A DNA stretch of 64,000 nucleotides from Colocasia esculenta. Lineage: Eukaryota; Streptophyta; Magnoliopsida; Alismatales; Araceae. The position numbers were made by a program, and so were the translations under genes. The stretch spans positions 62,001 through 126,000 of the forward strand of contig JACBKR010000780.1 in NCBI GenBank assembly GCA_014218235.1, in the 5' to 3' direction. The notes below the pieces were generated by a model. The model saw only the letters and a program-made list of their open reading frames with translations. It made no database searches and had not been told where the DNA came from. How positions within the stretch are numbered: position 1 is the stretch's first letter; each line of letters starts with the position of its first letter. Below, in pieces: positions 24,400-36,169 of this stretch.

Positions 24400-24960
24400 C
24401 AGTGCAGGGGTGGGGGTCGTGGAGGGGGAGGGGGCCGGAAGTGGGGGAGGCTGGCAGGGGTAGGGGTCATGGAGGGGGAGGGGGACGGAAGTGGGAGGGG
24501 GGCTGCAGGCAGGGGTGGGGGTCGTGGAGGGGGAGGGGGGAGGAAGGGGAGGGGGGCTGGCAGGGGTGGGGGTCGTGGAGGGGGGGGCGGGGAAGTGGGA
24601 GGGGGGCTGGCAGGGGTGGGGGTCAGGGAGGGGAGGGGGGTGGAAGTGGGAGGGGGGCTGTAGGCAGGGGGGGGGTCGTGGAAGGGGGAGGGGGCGGAAG
24701 GGGAGGGGGCCGTAGTGGGGAGGGGGGCTGGCAGGGGTGGGGGTCGTGGAGGGGGAGAGGGCAGAAGTGGAGGGGGGCTGGCAGGGGTGGGGGTCATGTG
24801 GGAAGGGGAGGGCGGCAGGGGGGGAGGGGGGAGGGGGGCAGGGGCAGGGGGGGGAGGGGGGCAGGTGGGAAGGGGGGAGGGGGGGGGTGTGCAGGCAGGG
24901 TGGGGGGGGGAGGGGGGTCGGGTGGGGGGGGGGGGTGCGAAGGCGAGGTGGGCTGGAGGA
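24400..24960. repeat. G-rich minisatellite in the CACTA 5' arm
   Basis: Roughly 50-60-bp units built on CTGGCAGGGGTGGGGGTCGTG plus GGAGGGGGAGGGGG recur about eight times, then decay to plain G-rich sequence. Long open frames on both strands (Gly/Arg-rich or Pro-rich) are composition artefacts. Many G-runs of four or more give high G-quadruplex potential. Confidence 0.85.
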
Positions 24961-25068
24961 AGGTGGCGGGGCTGGGGAGAGAGGGGGAGGTGGAACTCAC
25001 CGGGAGAGGGGCGCCGGCGGCGAGCGGCGGCGGCGAAGGCGCAGCGGCGAGCGTCGTCGGCGACCGGC

Positions 25069-25069
<1 letters not shown>

Positions 25070-25116
<47 letters not shown>
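25070..25116. repeat. GA microsatellite
   Basis: An uninterrupted run of about 23 GA dinucleotides inside the CACTA right arm, just before the subterminal repeats. Confidence 0.95.
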
Positions 25117-25120
<4 letters not shown>

Positions 25121-25136
25121 CGCGGGTGAAGGCATA

Positions 25137-25351
25137 GGAAATTTACCGACGGATATTCCGACGGCGAAATGTCCGTCGGCAGATCCGTCGGTATTATTTA
25201 ATTACCGACGGATATTGCCGACAGACATATTTTCGTCGGAACTTCCGACTTATTATCCGAAGGACACATAACTATCAGAATATCCGTCGGAATTACCGAC
25301 GGAAAAATCCATCGAAAATATCCGTCGGTAAGCCCGCTTTCTCTTGTAGTG
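25137..25351. repeat. Right subterminal and terminal repeats of the CACTA element
   Basis: CCGACGG/CCGTCGG words recur through 25145-25330, followed by the terminal inverted repeat ending TCTCTTGTAGTG at 25351. It mirrors the left array but is shorter. TTC follows as the target duplication. Confidence 0.88.
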
Positions 25352-27067
25352 TTCATTTGCCGTGGGAAATGAAAAAAGTTGGATTTTGGTTGTGCGGGAC
25401 TACCCCCTTTCGCCATTGTCTCCAATGGAGAGCACCGTGGACTTGGTGTCGAAGGGACTAGTCGAAGGAGGTGTTCTTGCAGCCGTGGGCGTCGTGAACG
25501 GAGCCGAAGGCCGTGGTGGCAATGGCCGAGGGGGCGTCACGGCCATTGAGCAGGAGATGGCGGCCTTGTGGAGGTCGAAGCGAGACGCATCAGAGAGGAA
25601 GTGGCCTCGGAGATGAGGTCCCGGCGGTCGAAGGGTGTCAGATTTGGAAGGGAGCCTTCCGGGGCGGAGGAGGGAGAGAAGGATGGAGAAGAGATCAGCG
25701 TTGCGGTCAACGAAGGGGATGTCGGTCCACCCACGACAGTAGAGAGGGAGTCGGAGCCGGCGAGGGCCAAGGTCTGGGGAGTCGTCTGGAAGAGCTGGCC
25801 ACTGACATTGTGGGTGACAATGTTGGGCTCAGCGGAGATGATCTTGGTGTTTTTGGTCTCAAGGTTTGATGTTCAGGCTTGGTTGTTTGTTTGGGATTTT
25901 TATTTTATTTTTTCAAGTTTTCTCCCCATGTTTCATATTCTCGAAATATTTAAATCCTGATGCATACATGGTATGATTTGAATGTTTGAGGGCATCTTCT
26001 TTTATGCAGTGATTCGGATGGCATCCTATCTGCAGTATCAGCAGATGCTAGACGATAATCAGTAGAATATCCGGAAGGTCTCACCCTGTTTGGGCAAATC
26101 ACTACCCAAGTAGTTGTCCTGCCAGTCTGTGTATTTCTCATTAAAGCCACTTGCTAGATTGATCCACTCTCCATGCAAGTGTTGGTCCTTCCAATTCATC
26201 GGTTCCATAACTCTAGATCTTTCAGTAATCTTTTCTCTAGTTTCATATATAAATTTAATAATTTTTTCTACTATCTCACGTATATTATAATAACTCTTAC
26301 TAAATAAAATATGACAAGATCAAATTAATATGATAAATTTATGTAGTTATATATAATAGTTGAATAAGAAATAGTCTACATATATAGGTATGAAAATTGT
26401 TAGAGAAAAAAATATCATATATGATGGAAAGAGAGTGACTATTAGACAATAATTAAGGCAGAGATAGATAGTATTTACATATAAATTAGAGACGAGGGAT
26501 GATGAATTAAAACTTTAAGAGCCAAAGCTTCTAGATTGAGGAGTTTTTATTATAAAATATTATAATATATATTATAAAATTATCAAAAATAAAAATGGAA
26601 AAATAGATGCGAAATTAAATATTTTCACTTCCACATCTTATAAGAATACAAATATCTATTTTCATTTTCGTCAAACTATCGAAAAGTTCTTTTCAAAATT
26701 TTGCATCTTATAAAGATGTGAAAAAAATCGATTAAATAGATATCAGAGATTTATTGACAACCGTAATTCACATAGAGTTCTCAAGTCACCAGTGTGGAAA
26801 ACACTTGTTTCCTGTAAAAATAAATGCACGACTTGTACTAAGAGGTATACAAAAATGTGAGTTCTACTATTAACATTGGTAGCAAAATTTATCTATTTAT
26901 GTTTAAAATCAGACGACCGAACACTTAATTTTATGAGAAACAAATATTTTGACCCAGCGATGGAGTTCTCTTCCCCTTCAGTCGGGATAATACACTCGAT
27001 TAAAACATGGATTTTGATGGTAATACTAAATTTTAAAGAGAGTTAATCAAGGTATTTCTTGTAATTG
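25352..27067. other. Intergenic stretch with an unidentified minus-strand open frame
   Basis: A GC-rich segment at 25400-25880 carries a minus-strand frame of about 110 codons (stop at 25537; text includes ISAEPNIVTHNVSGQLFQTTP and LTPFDRRDLISEATSSLMRLAS) that lacks a clear ATG. I do not recognise it. It may be a captured or decayed gene fragment. From 25900 to 27067 the sequence is AT-rich with no feature I can support. Confidence 0.35.
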
Positions 27068-27467
27068 GCCATTTTTGGTAAGAGGGTCAGGCCCTCCTCC
27101 ACTTCGCCCTCTCCCGACCCTCTCTTCCTCCTCTTCTTCCCTCCCCGTTCTCTTTCTCTCTCTCACGTTTTCTCTCCCTTCTCTCTCGTCTGTGCATCTC
27201 GCCATGGAGGAGGAAGCTGGAGTCGCCGCCGCCTACTTCCCCGCACCGCTGCTGCCCCTGCCGTGTCGCCGTCGCCTTCTTCCCCTCGCTGCCGCGCTGA
27301 TGCTGTCTACACCGCGTAGCCGTCGCCCCCTCTTGGCATTGGAGGAGGCCGCCCTGGGGAGTCGCCGCCGGCGGGTCCTACCGCCGAAGTAGGTTCCCTC
27401 CACCCTCTCTAGCATCGGCCGAAGCCTCCCCCCCACTGTGTTGGCCGAGCATCCCCCCTCCTCTCTG

Positions 27468-27563
<96 letters not shown>

Positions 27564-29212
27564 GCCGCCGGTGGTATCGGGAGGAAGAAGGAGGGTGGCA
27601 CAGTGCACCCAGATCCGACTGGGATCTGGGCGGCGCACTGCGCCCTGCCCCCTAGCGCACTGCGCCGGGGCACTGGCCAGGGTTCCCTTGCGGCGCATTA
27701 CGCCAGCAAACCCTTTGGGCCCATTTGACCTCCGTCCGGGGGCAGTCGTGCAGGGTTTTCAACACCCGTCGAGGGTGTTCTGAGGGCTATCCGACTGTCT
27801 GGGGTAGTAATATATATATCCTTTGAGTCATCGTACCAGGTTCCTCAGTTTCTGGGCCCACCCGGGTCGGCTCCGACCGGGCCGATGGGGCCGTTTGACC
27901 GTTTGACCCGGACAGTTGCGCTAGGCTTTCTGGCACCCGTGGGTTGAGTTCCAAGGGCCGACCGACTGTCCGAGGTGGTAATATTAGCTTTTCGTGGTTG
28001 ATCGTGAATCAGGTACTTTAGCGGATCTGTTTCACACCGAGTTTCTGTTCCGTACTCGTGATGCTTATGCTGACTCCCTAGCACTACACCTTACTAGTTT
28101 TGCCCGTGCTTTAGCACTTGAGGGCTTGTCCCAGCGCACGGTGCGCTTTGGGGTTGTTACCATTTCTTGGGACCCCCTCCTCGTGGGCCATTGAGGGTGG
28201 TCTTCGAGTCACGAGTGCGTCCGTTGAACGTTTCTCCGAACGAAGGGGGAAAACGGTGTTGGACAGCAGCGTTGAGTCGTTTATTGAGCTCACTTAGTTG
28301 GTCCGGGTCTCGCGGAGTTTGGAGTGTCGTCGGTGCGGGCCAGCTAGTCTATTCTCACTGCCTCGCCTTACATGGTTTGGAGCTGTGTCGGGAGGACAGG
28401 CGTGGGACCGTAGTCCAGCCAGACTACGGCTTGTGGTTTGTGTTTGTCCACGCGTCTCACTCCGACAGGAGGGGAGACCTGGACTCGTGGTCGAGCGGTA
28501 AGACCCGTGGGTGCACTGACCACTGACTAGTAGAGGCTAGATTGTGGCTAGTGTGTGTTGTCCAGCGAGGGTTTTACCGTCTGCTTGTGCAGTTTTGTGG
28601 CGTGCTCAGAGCACATTTACCGAGTTGAGATTGTGCGTTGTTGTGCTGTGTTGGTGGTACTTGTGGACTTGAGTACTTTCTGTTTTTTTATTTCAGTACT
28701 TGCTCAGTTGTGTTATTATTTTATTATTTTACCTGCTCAGTTAGTACTCTTGTTACTTGAGTTTACCACCACCCTTCCACTTGGTGTAGTTAACTTGTTT
28801 ACTTTAGTACCACTGTTCTTCCTGCCTAGTTTAGCTATGTTGTTCTTGTTCCGCTGTCGAACCGGTGAGGGGTTGGGTTCCCTACTGGGTCATTCACAAA
28901 TCTCATCCCCCCTTACTTCTTCCAGGTTTGAGCTCGAGGGAGCCGGTACTCGTGTTCGGATGGTTAGTTCGTGTCGCTTGTGGTCAACAGCGTTGGCCAT
29001 GGTCAGTTTTTTCCTTTTGCACTTGAATATTATCTGGGATTGGTGTATATTCTTTCTTCCGTTGTTGTATTTCTTTATATTGTTTAGATTTGTAACTTGT
29101 TGTATATCTCACTAGACATATTTCTAACCTTCTGGATCTTCGGATCCGTGGGAGGCGGTCCAAGGGTCGGGTACTTGGAGGGTTCCAGATATCAGATTCT
29201 TGGGTCGTTACA
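27068..29212 (+). repeat. 5' LTR of the LARD-like element, 5'-truncated
   Basis: Parallels 37007-39410 from TTGGCCATTTT to GGTCGTTACA. About 90 bp at the 5' end of the LTR is missing, and two internal gaps of about 130 and 165 bp exist relative to the other LTR. It contains a CT microsatellite at about 27470-27560. Confidence 0.88.
27470..27561. repeat. CT microsatellite in the LTR
   Basis: About 45 CT dinucleotides with one CC interruption. The equivalent run in the other LTR (about 37437-37489) is shorter. Confidence 0.95.
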
Positions 29213-31626
29213 GTTGGTATCAGAGCAATGTCTTTTGAGATTTACAATAGGTTAATGGATATGGCTATCCAAAAAATAGTTCAAGTGTGTTGCTACCACC
29301 GTTCGTGGTGTGTTAGTGTTAGGCTTGTGCTTTGGTCATGTTCTGCAGTGGGCTTTTTCAGCAGGATTCGAGTGGGTGCTGCAGCAGGGTTGCTGCTGTT
29401 GCAGTGTCGCGTGCGTGGGGAGTGTGGTCCCTGGTTGGCTAGTGCTGGTGGTGCTGCTGATGATGGACTCGCTGGTAGGGGTCTTCCTTGTGTGGAGGAC
29501 CGTTGCAGACAGGTCCGGTGCGGTGCCCTTGGTCGTCGTCGGCTGCATTTTCTGCTGCATGTGTTCCGTGTAGCTAAGGGAGCCTGCTTGCTTGGTGTGC
29601 CCTTCACCAGTGCAGGCTTGTTGTCTGCGGGTTGGTGGAAGGCATTCTTTTGTTTTCCTAGTGTGGCTTCCTCTTGGCTGTGTTGTGCAGTGGTTGCTTG
29701 GGCATGTTGCCTCACATGTCAGTGAGTTGTGGGTGCCCTGTGTTCCGCTGAGTCGGCATTGTTGCTCGGACTTAGCATATGCTCTTTGTGTGCTTGTGAT
29801 GTCATTGGTTGTGTGTTGTGTCACTTGTTGTGTTTGCTTGGTGGCTCTGTGCTGTTTGGTCGTGAGTTCTGGTGAGGTGTTCCCAGAGCTCTTCCTTGCT
29901 TGTTCTGGTGGAGGTTTCTCCCAGAACTTCTTCGTGCTCGTTTCTGTTTTGTTGCCCTCAGGTTGAGGTGCGTTGTTGGTTGGCGTTGTGTTCTGGTGAG
30001 GTTTCCAGAACTGTTTGTTGTTGTCTTGGTGAGGGTTTCTCCCAGGACTGTTCCGTGCTCGTTTCTGGTTGCTGTCGTGCTACCTCAGGGTTGAGGTGCG
30101 TGTTTGGTTGGCTTTGTGTTCTGGTGAGATTCCTAAAACTGTTTGTTGTTGTCTTGGTGAGGGTTTCCCCCAAGACTGTTCCGTGCTTGTTTCTAGTTGC
30201 TGTCGTGCTACCTCAGGGTTGAGGTGTGCTGTTGGTTGGCTGGTGCGTTCTGGTGGGTTCTCCCAGAACGGTGCCTTGGTTGTTCTGGTGGAGGTTTCTC
30301 CCATAACTGTCTTGTATTGCTTTTGCTTGCTGCTGTGCTTTCTCTGAAGTTCTGTGTGGATTGGTTGTTTGGGTTTTTTGTTCCGGGGAGTTCCCTAGGA
30401 TGACTCTTTGTTGTTCTTGGTGGAGGTCCTTCCCATGGCTGCCTAGTGTTTGATTTGGTGTTGCTGCTCTCTCTCTGTAGAGATGAGCTGTCTTTGTTGC
30501 CGGTTGGACTATCTGTGTTATAGTCTATTTGGGCATTGTCGGTCAAGGAGTGGTGCCTTTGACCGTGTGTCTGGCTGCTGCGTTGGCCAGTTGCCTTGTT
30601 GTTGTTTCCAATTTTCTCGACTGCATTGGTGGGAGTGCGTGTGTCCCATGGCTCAGATGGTTCTGCTTCGTTTTCTTGTGCCCAACGTGCTCTCGCAGTT
30701 GGTGATGTGGTGTGTGCCGTGGCCATATGGCTAGCGGTACTTCTTGTGGAGGTGCTAGTTTTGTGTTTCGGTCCCTTCTCTTGCGTGCGGAAGAGGCATG
30801 GTTGTTATTTTCGTCCTCTGTTTTTGTGGGTCGCTCAGGGTGGTGGTGCTCCACTTTTGTGCATTGGCGCTGTGGTGCACGCTTTTGTGGCCTTCTTGGT
30901 GAAGGTCTTTTACCTCGAGTTGTTTTAGGGTTGAGCGGGTTGCTCCCCTCGTGTCGTCATTTCCGTTTGGCGCTGTAGGTTGGTGAACCTACTGGTCTAC
31001 TACGTTTTGTTGTGAGGGTTTTTGTGTTGCCTGACTGGTCAATGTGGGACAATGTGTTTCCATGTGATCAGTGCTAGGTAACCCCGGTTCTCTCACCTAG
31101 CTTGCTCGTATTGGGGTTATGATCGCATGTGCTCTGCTTTGTGCCTCTTTCTGCTCTTGGAGGCTTTTGTCACCTTTCAGTGTGTGGCCCTCACTACTTG
31201 TTGTGGTAGGGCCGATGCCTTGTGTGGTGCGCTTCTAAAGAGCCAGCATGTTTGTTGTGCTCTTCGAAGCTCGTGACCTTCCGTGCGTTTTCTCTTCTTG
31301 GTGGGTCTCTGGTAGGGAGTCCTTTCTGCTGGCACTGTGTCGTTTTGGGGCTGTTGGTGTGGCTATGTGCACTACACCTAGTGGTTCTGGTGCTTGTGGC
31401 TAGACTGTGTGATGTGCCCGTGTGTGCTGACCTTGAGTCTTGTGCGTTGTTTCGTGGTTTGCGAGGTGCTCAGGGTGTTGAGTTGTTCTGCCTTTGTGAC
31501 GTGTGTGGTGGCCTGTTCCTTGTGGCCGTATCGTACCACAGTGTGGTAGCTACCTTGTTGTGTTGTAGCCCTGGTGGTGGTGCGCTCGGTCTTGGTTGTG
31601 TCCTACGTCTGGTGCCCCCTCGGTTG
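29213..31626. other. Non-coding, G+T-rich interior of the LARD-like element
   Basis: The plus strand is dominated by G and T, so plus-strand frames encode Cys/Val/Leu runs and minus-strand frames encode Asn/Thr/Gln/Pro runs (140 aa at 29293-29715, 172 aa at 30208-30726). Neither resembles a retrotransposon domain. The primer-binding site is at its start (29215-29226). A 127-bp tandem repeat lies within. The segment is cut by the solo LTR at 31627. Confidence 0.65.
29858..30350. repeat. About four copies of a 127-bp tandem repeat
   Basis: TCAGG(G)TTGAGGTG starts recur at 29958, 30085 and 30213. Each unit carries GTTCTGGTGAG, a CCAGAACTG-like word and GTGAGGGTTTC. A partial unit precedes the first. 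The spacing is 127-128 bp. Confidence 0.8.
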
Positions 31627-34600
31627 TGTAATACCCTCAAATTTTAAATACCATGATTTGCTTAGAAATTCTTATTTATGCAACCCGATTAGGTTTAAAT
31701 TGTGATATTTAGGATTAAGGGTATGTTTAAGACACTTTATCATACCCAGGTACTACTTTCGGTCGTACGCACCCCGACAGTGCGACACTGGAAAACTGTA
31801 ACGAAAATAAAATCTGAGAACACCATAATTCTTAGAAAATTGTAGAGATATTAAAATAATTATTCAGAATTTTGACGACCGGATTTTGAGATTAAGTCGA
31901 CGTAACTATTTATGGGGTAATTTTTCACCCAGCAGAAAATAAATTCTAAAAATTAAATAAAAATCATGACAATTTGTAAAACCTTCCTATTAGTCTATGG
32001 TTGAATTTCAAGTTAAACGGATATCATTAAGACACCTAAACATAAAGATCTTTGGCCCAGCTGATTTATGGGCTATTTACGGCAAGGATTTGTCTGTGAA
32101 TTTCAAATGCTTACGTGTAAGGCTTAGGAGGCCAACACACACTAGGATAAGGCTTAGCCAAGGGTTGGGCTATCATTATGGTTACTTGCGTGTAACCAAG
32201 AGAGTGTTGCATGAGATAGGTGGCCTCACATGGTTTAAGGGGGTTTACACCATGACACGTCCATGGCCAACATGCCTAGTTTGCAAGGGAACTTGGGAGC
32301 TTATATAAGCTTCCCAACACCCATCGTATGCATCTTTCCAACACTTTTGTTCTTCCTAGTCCTGCTGTTGCTGTAGTTACAAGCCTGGTGTTGGTGATCA
32401 TGAATTGCTGTTGGGGCTGTATGCGTTAGAGCCACTTTTGCTGGAGGTGTAGCTGCCGAAGTCCCTGTTTCAGCAGTCTTCTTACTTCCTCATCTTGTTG
32501 CTATGTTGATCTCTATATAAAGAAGAAGAAGAAGAACTTTTGTTCTCTTTCAGATCAAGTAGGTGTCATACCATGACTCCTTCTCAGTTTCCTATGTACA
32601 TGCTCATGGTTTCCTCATTCGTAGAAACCATGTCTCTTGTTTGTACCATGATCTGTAGAGTTCTTCTTGTTTTGGTTCACTTTTGATTATAGGTATTCAA
32701 GTATTTGTTTACCTTGAGGAAAAGTAGATTCCTATCTTTTCCTCATACTTCTACCCACTGCTCTAGTTAGAAAGATCATAACCTTACATGAGTTGCCTTC
32801 AAGCTCATTAACCAGTCTTGGTTAAGTCTGTGTACGAGATTGTACTTTCAGAATCTTTCGTTTGATTTTCCCTATTACCTATGGAATCATATAATTATCA
32901 AGGAGCTTCTCCACTCCCATTACAATTTAAGTAGATTTCTAACTTCTTATACCACCCATGATCCATGATTATGCTATAGAGTTTTGCTAGAAATTTCGAT
33001 ATCTTAGAACATTGTGATTCTTTCCATTCAGATATTTGTACCTCAAGCTTTGATTTAGAACATTAAATATCTTGTGTTTTAGTGTCCATCTTGTAAGAAT
33101 CTCCCAATAATCCATTGCTATCAAGACCACACTTCCAACACTATACTATGTCTAGTTTCTAGCTAGAAAGCTGAATTGCACCCTCTTGTCCCATGTCTCT
33201 GTTTAGCCTATAAACCACTGTGAGATCTACAATTAGACTCTTCTATTTGATATATCATGTCTTGATTCATAGGTTCCATGGTTAGCATGTTTAGAGTGCA
33301 TTCATAGTCCCTTATGGAAGAACAGGCGGTTGTCAACAGGCAGCTCATAGCTGTCGACAGGCCAGCCTGCCAGAACTCTGATTTAACTGGGACTGTGTGC
33401 ATCTGTCGACAGCCATCTTGTTGCTGTCGACAGATACATACAGTCCAGCAAGCTAATGTTCTGTCAGCAGCCATCTGTCGACAAGCCCTTCTTGGCTGTC
33501 GACAGGTGCATCCCTGATTTGAATTTCTGCACCATTTCATGTCTGAATCCATGCCAGAACTTCATCCTAAAAGCCATGGAAGTTACCCTCTCATTACCTT
33601 GGTATTTATTGTCATACTACCTCAAAGTTTACCCACATTATGTACCTTAATCTCCCTTAAGTTATTCTTAAAGTTAGCAATTACGAATAGTACTCCGATT
33701 GAGTCTATTCTTCAGTATTCGGTATCTAAGTTTGTAAAACTTGACCACTTGAGAGTTCATATGCTTGAACACCTTATGAGATGTGAATACTTGTGATGAC
33801 CATTATGGATCTTCATTTTCTTTTGGATTCTTATATGATTCAAATCTTCTGAAGTTATTAGCTTGAGTCATAACCTTGTCTCAGCCAATTGTCTTTCTTA
33901 TACTCTTGAACTCCGAACTACTTTGTCACCAAGATATTTGTATTAATCATAAATCAAATCTCCCTTTAGATTTCCCATTTCGTTATGCTCATGAAAGAAG
34001 TTTATGATCTGAAGATAGTGCTCTCTTCAAAAGAGGGTTTAGGATCACTTGTAGTATCACCCGCTACTTGTGATCAGCTGAGGGCGACAGTTTGTACGTA
34101 TGTAAATCCAAGTCAAGGAATCGACGATGGTAGATAATAAAATAATTATACCCCTTCTTGCGCAATGAACAAGATCTAAGGTGCTGGAATCGCCTAGGCA
34201 CTGAGGATGTATATTTACGTCTATATAGTAACCTCTTGAGAGCAGTGATGCCTGTTGAATTGTTTTCCAAATTAAGTTATGGTCTGAATTCTGAAAGACA
34301 AATATGACTTTTATTCTGTGATTTATTGGAGCTCATTATGAAATCTATTTGAACTATATGTTTCTGTTAAGTATGAAATTCATGAGCAATTATGTTTTGA
34401 TCCACGTATGCACTATTTGAATATTCATTCAGCTCTGCAAATGAAACTTCTACGCTATGTTTACTGATACCTACTGAGTCCTTTCGACTCATGTCTTTGT
34501 TTCCTTCAAACCTTTCAGATTGAAGGTGTGCATAATCTCAGCTACATGTGAATCCTATTTCCGCTGGGGATGATGAAGAGATGAAGAAGAATACTGTAGT

Positions 34601-34847
34601 TTTAGTAGTTTCTTTTAGTTGATAATGTATTAAGCTAGAAAGAGAAACTTGACTTTTGTAAATAATGAGTGTTAGCACTTTGTGACCTTGTGTATTATAA
34701 TATGTTCCAAGATACCTTTATGGAATGGTTTGCCAGTTTTGTGCAAAGCGCGGATATATCTACCCATAACGAAAGTTTGTCAACATAACCCCTCTTCCGA
34801 TCAAAGGTTACGCATGTGTTTGTGTGAAGTCGGAGGAGGGTGTTACA
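31627..34847 (+). mobile_element. Solo LTR nested in the LARD-like element
   Basis: Starts TGTAATACCCTC, ends GTGTTACA, and is flanked by perfect GGTTG duplications (31622-31626 and 34848-34852). Its first 400 bp match the LTR at 52080 (shared GAGATTAAGTCGAC and GATATCATTAAGACACCTAAAC-like words), so both belong to one gypsy LTR family. The interior and second LTR are absent, as expected from LTR-LTR recombination. A CTGTCGACAG cluster lies at 33351-33505. Confidence 0.9.
33330..33505. repeat. CTGTCGACAG palindrome cluster, solo LTR
   Basis: Perfect 10-bp palindromes at 33351, 33403, 33424 and 33496, with one-or-two-mismatch versions at 33330, 33461 and 33475. Confidence 0.9.
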
Positions 34848-35177
34848 GGTTGTGTGTGTTGAGTTGTGGTATCCTGTGTTGGTTTGAGTAATACTCGAGT
34901 CAGTGTGCCATTTTCGGCTTCTGTGGTTGCCCCGTTTTCTAGTGGTTGAGTGTTTTCTGTGGTTGGTTTTGTGGCACTCGCGCTTGGCATTGCACAGTTC
35001 GTGGTGGGTGCATTGCCAACCATTGTGGATTTTTCCGATCGTATGCCAGGTGGTAAGTCTGGAAACCGATAGTGGGACTCCTGTCTGTGTCCTTGGTGGC
35101 AGTGAGGTCTATCGATTGCCAGTACTTGACCGTGTGAGTCGTTATGTCTTGGGTTGCCTGGTTCTGACCTAACCTTA

Positions 35178-36166
35178 TAGGGTTTTGGAACAATTTTTTT
35201 TAAAAAGTTATTTCTATCTAAAATTTATGTTAAGTTCTCTTTCAAATTTAAATTTAAAATTATGAGAATGTGATGTTATGTGTTTGGTAAAAATAATAAA
35301 AATTTTAAAATTATATAATGTGTTTGGGGCTGGGCGGGGCAGGGGGGGCGGAGTTGCCGGGGCGGGGCAGGGGGGAGGGGGGGGTGGGGGAGGGCGCAGG
35401 GGGGTGGGGAGGGGATGGGGGAGGGCACCGGGTGGGGGGTTGGGTGTTTGCAGGCCTATGGGGGGATTGGAGGGCACAAGAGTGGGGGGGAGGGTGCTGC
35501 AGGTTGGGGGTGGTGGGGAGGGCACAAGGGTGGGGAGGGTGAGATGGCGGGGGGAGGGTGCTGGGTGGGTGGTGTTCGCAGGGGGCAGGGAGGGTGAGAT
35601 GGCGGGGGGAGGGTGCTGGGGGGGGGTTTGCAGGGGGGATGGGGGGGAGGGTGCTGGGTGGGGGTGTGGTTCGTAGGGGGCAGGGAGGGATGGGAGGGTG
35701 CAGGGGGTGGGGGGGGTGAGATGGGGAGGCCGCAGGGGTGGGGGGAGGGAGTGGGTGCTGGTGGGGAGGGGGGGATGGGGAAGGCGCAGGGGGTGGGGGG
35801 GGGAGGTTCTGGGTGGGTGGGGGGTGAGATGGGGGGGGGGGGGGGCGCAGGGTGGGGGGAGGGGGTGGGGATGGGGAGGACACAGGGGATTGGGGGGGGG
35901 GGGGGGGCGCAGGGTAGGGGGGAGGGGGTGGGGATGGGGAGGACGCAGGGTGGGGGGTGGTGGGGGGGTGGGGGGTTGGTTGTGAGAGGAGTGATGTGGT
36001 TTTTAAAAAAAAAAACAGGTTCATCCTTGTTTTTATTTTAAGGGAGTTTACTTAGGTAAAAGTTGTTCTTTAAAATAAAAATGTTTACCAAACTGTCATT
36101 GTGTTTGGTCTCTTTCTTTTTAAATTTAAGAGAGAAAATTGAAAAAAAAGTGTAACCAAACACCTA
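35178..36166. mobile_element. PIF/Harbinger-like non-autonomous element with G-rich core
   Basis: TTA flanks at 35175-35177 and 36167-36169. The left end TAGGGTTTTGG and the reverse-complemented right end TAGGTGTTTGGTTACAC are imperfect inverted termini. AT-rich arms with TGTTTGGTAAAA words surround about 650 bp of almost pure G with scattered T, A and C (35330-35990). Same family as 9608-10617 in inverse orientation. No transposase. Confidence 0.72.
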
Positions 36167-36169
36167 TTA

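Larger units (their letters stand above)
14709..25351 (-). mobile_element. CACTA (En/Spm) DNA transposon, complete ends
   Basis: Terminal inverted repeats start CACTACAAGAAAATGCGGG on the left and CACTACAAGAGAAAGCGGG on the right (reverse complement). The 3-bp target duplication TTC is present at 14706-14708 and 25352-25354. Both subterminal zones are packed with CCGTCGG/CCGACGG words. Inside, two transposase genes run on the minus strand in the usual En/Spm order: a large TNPD-like gene, then a TNPA/Transposase_24-like gene. Both are broken by frameshifts and the first also by a stop, so movement would need an enzyme from elsewhere. The 5' (right) arm holds a G-rich minisatellite. Confidence 0.95.

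Noticed and set aside
24387..25137. Gly/Arg-rich 228-codon frame and its Pro-rich antisense
   Set aside because: Product of the G-rich minisatellite in the CACTA arm; no start context or domain.
27075..27698. Possible protein gene with Arg/Glu-rich repeat
   Set aside because: The frame runs through the CT microsatellite of the LTR and is not consistent between the two LTR copies.
33208..33552. Cys/Arg/Gln-rich peptide frame, also seen at 53576-53809 and 59092-59283
   Set aside because: The VDR/CRQ repeats are translations of CTGTCGACAG palindromes inside LTRs.
35278..36041. Pro-rich 237-codon minus-strand frame
   Set aside because: Composition artefact of the G-rich core of the second PIF-like element.
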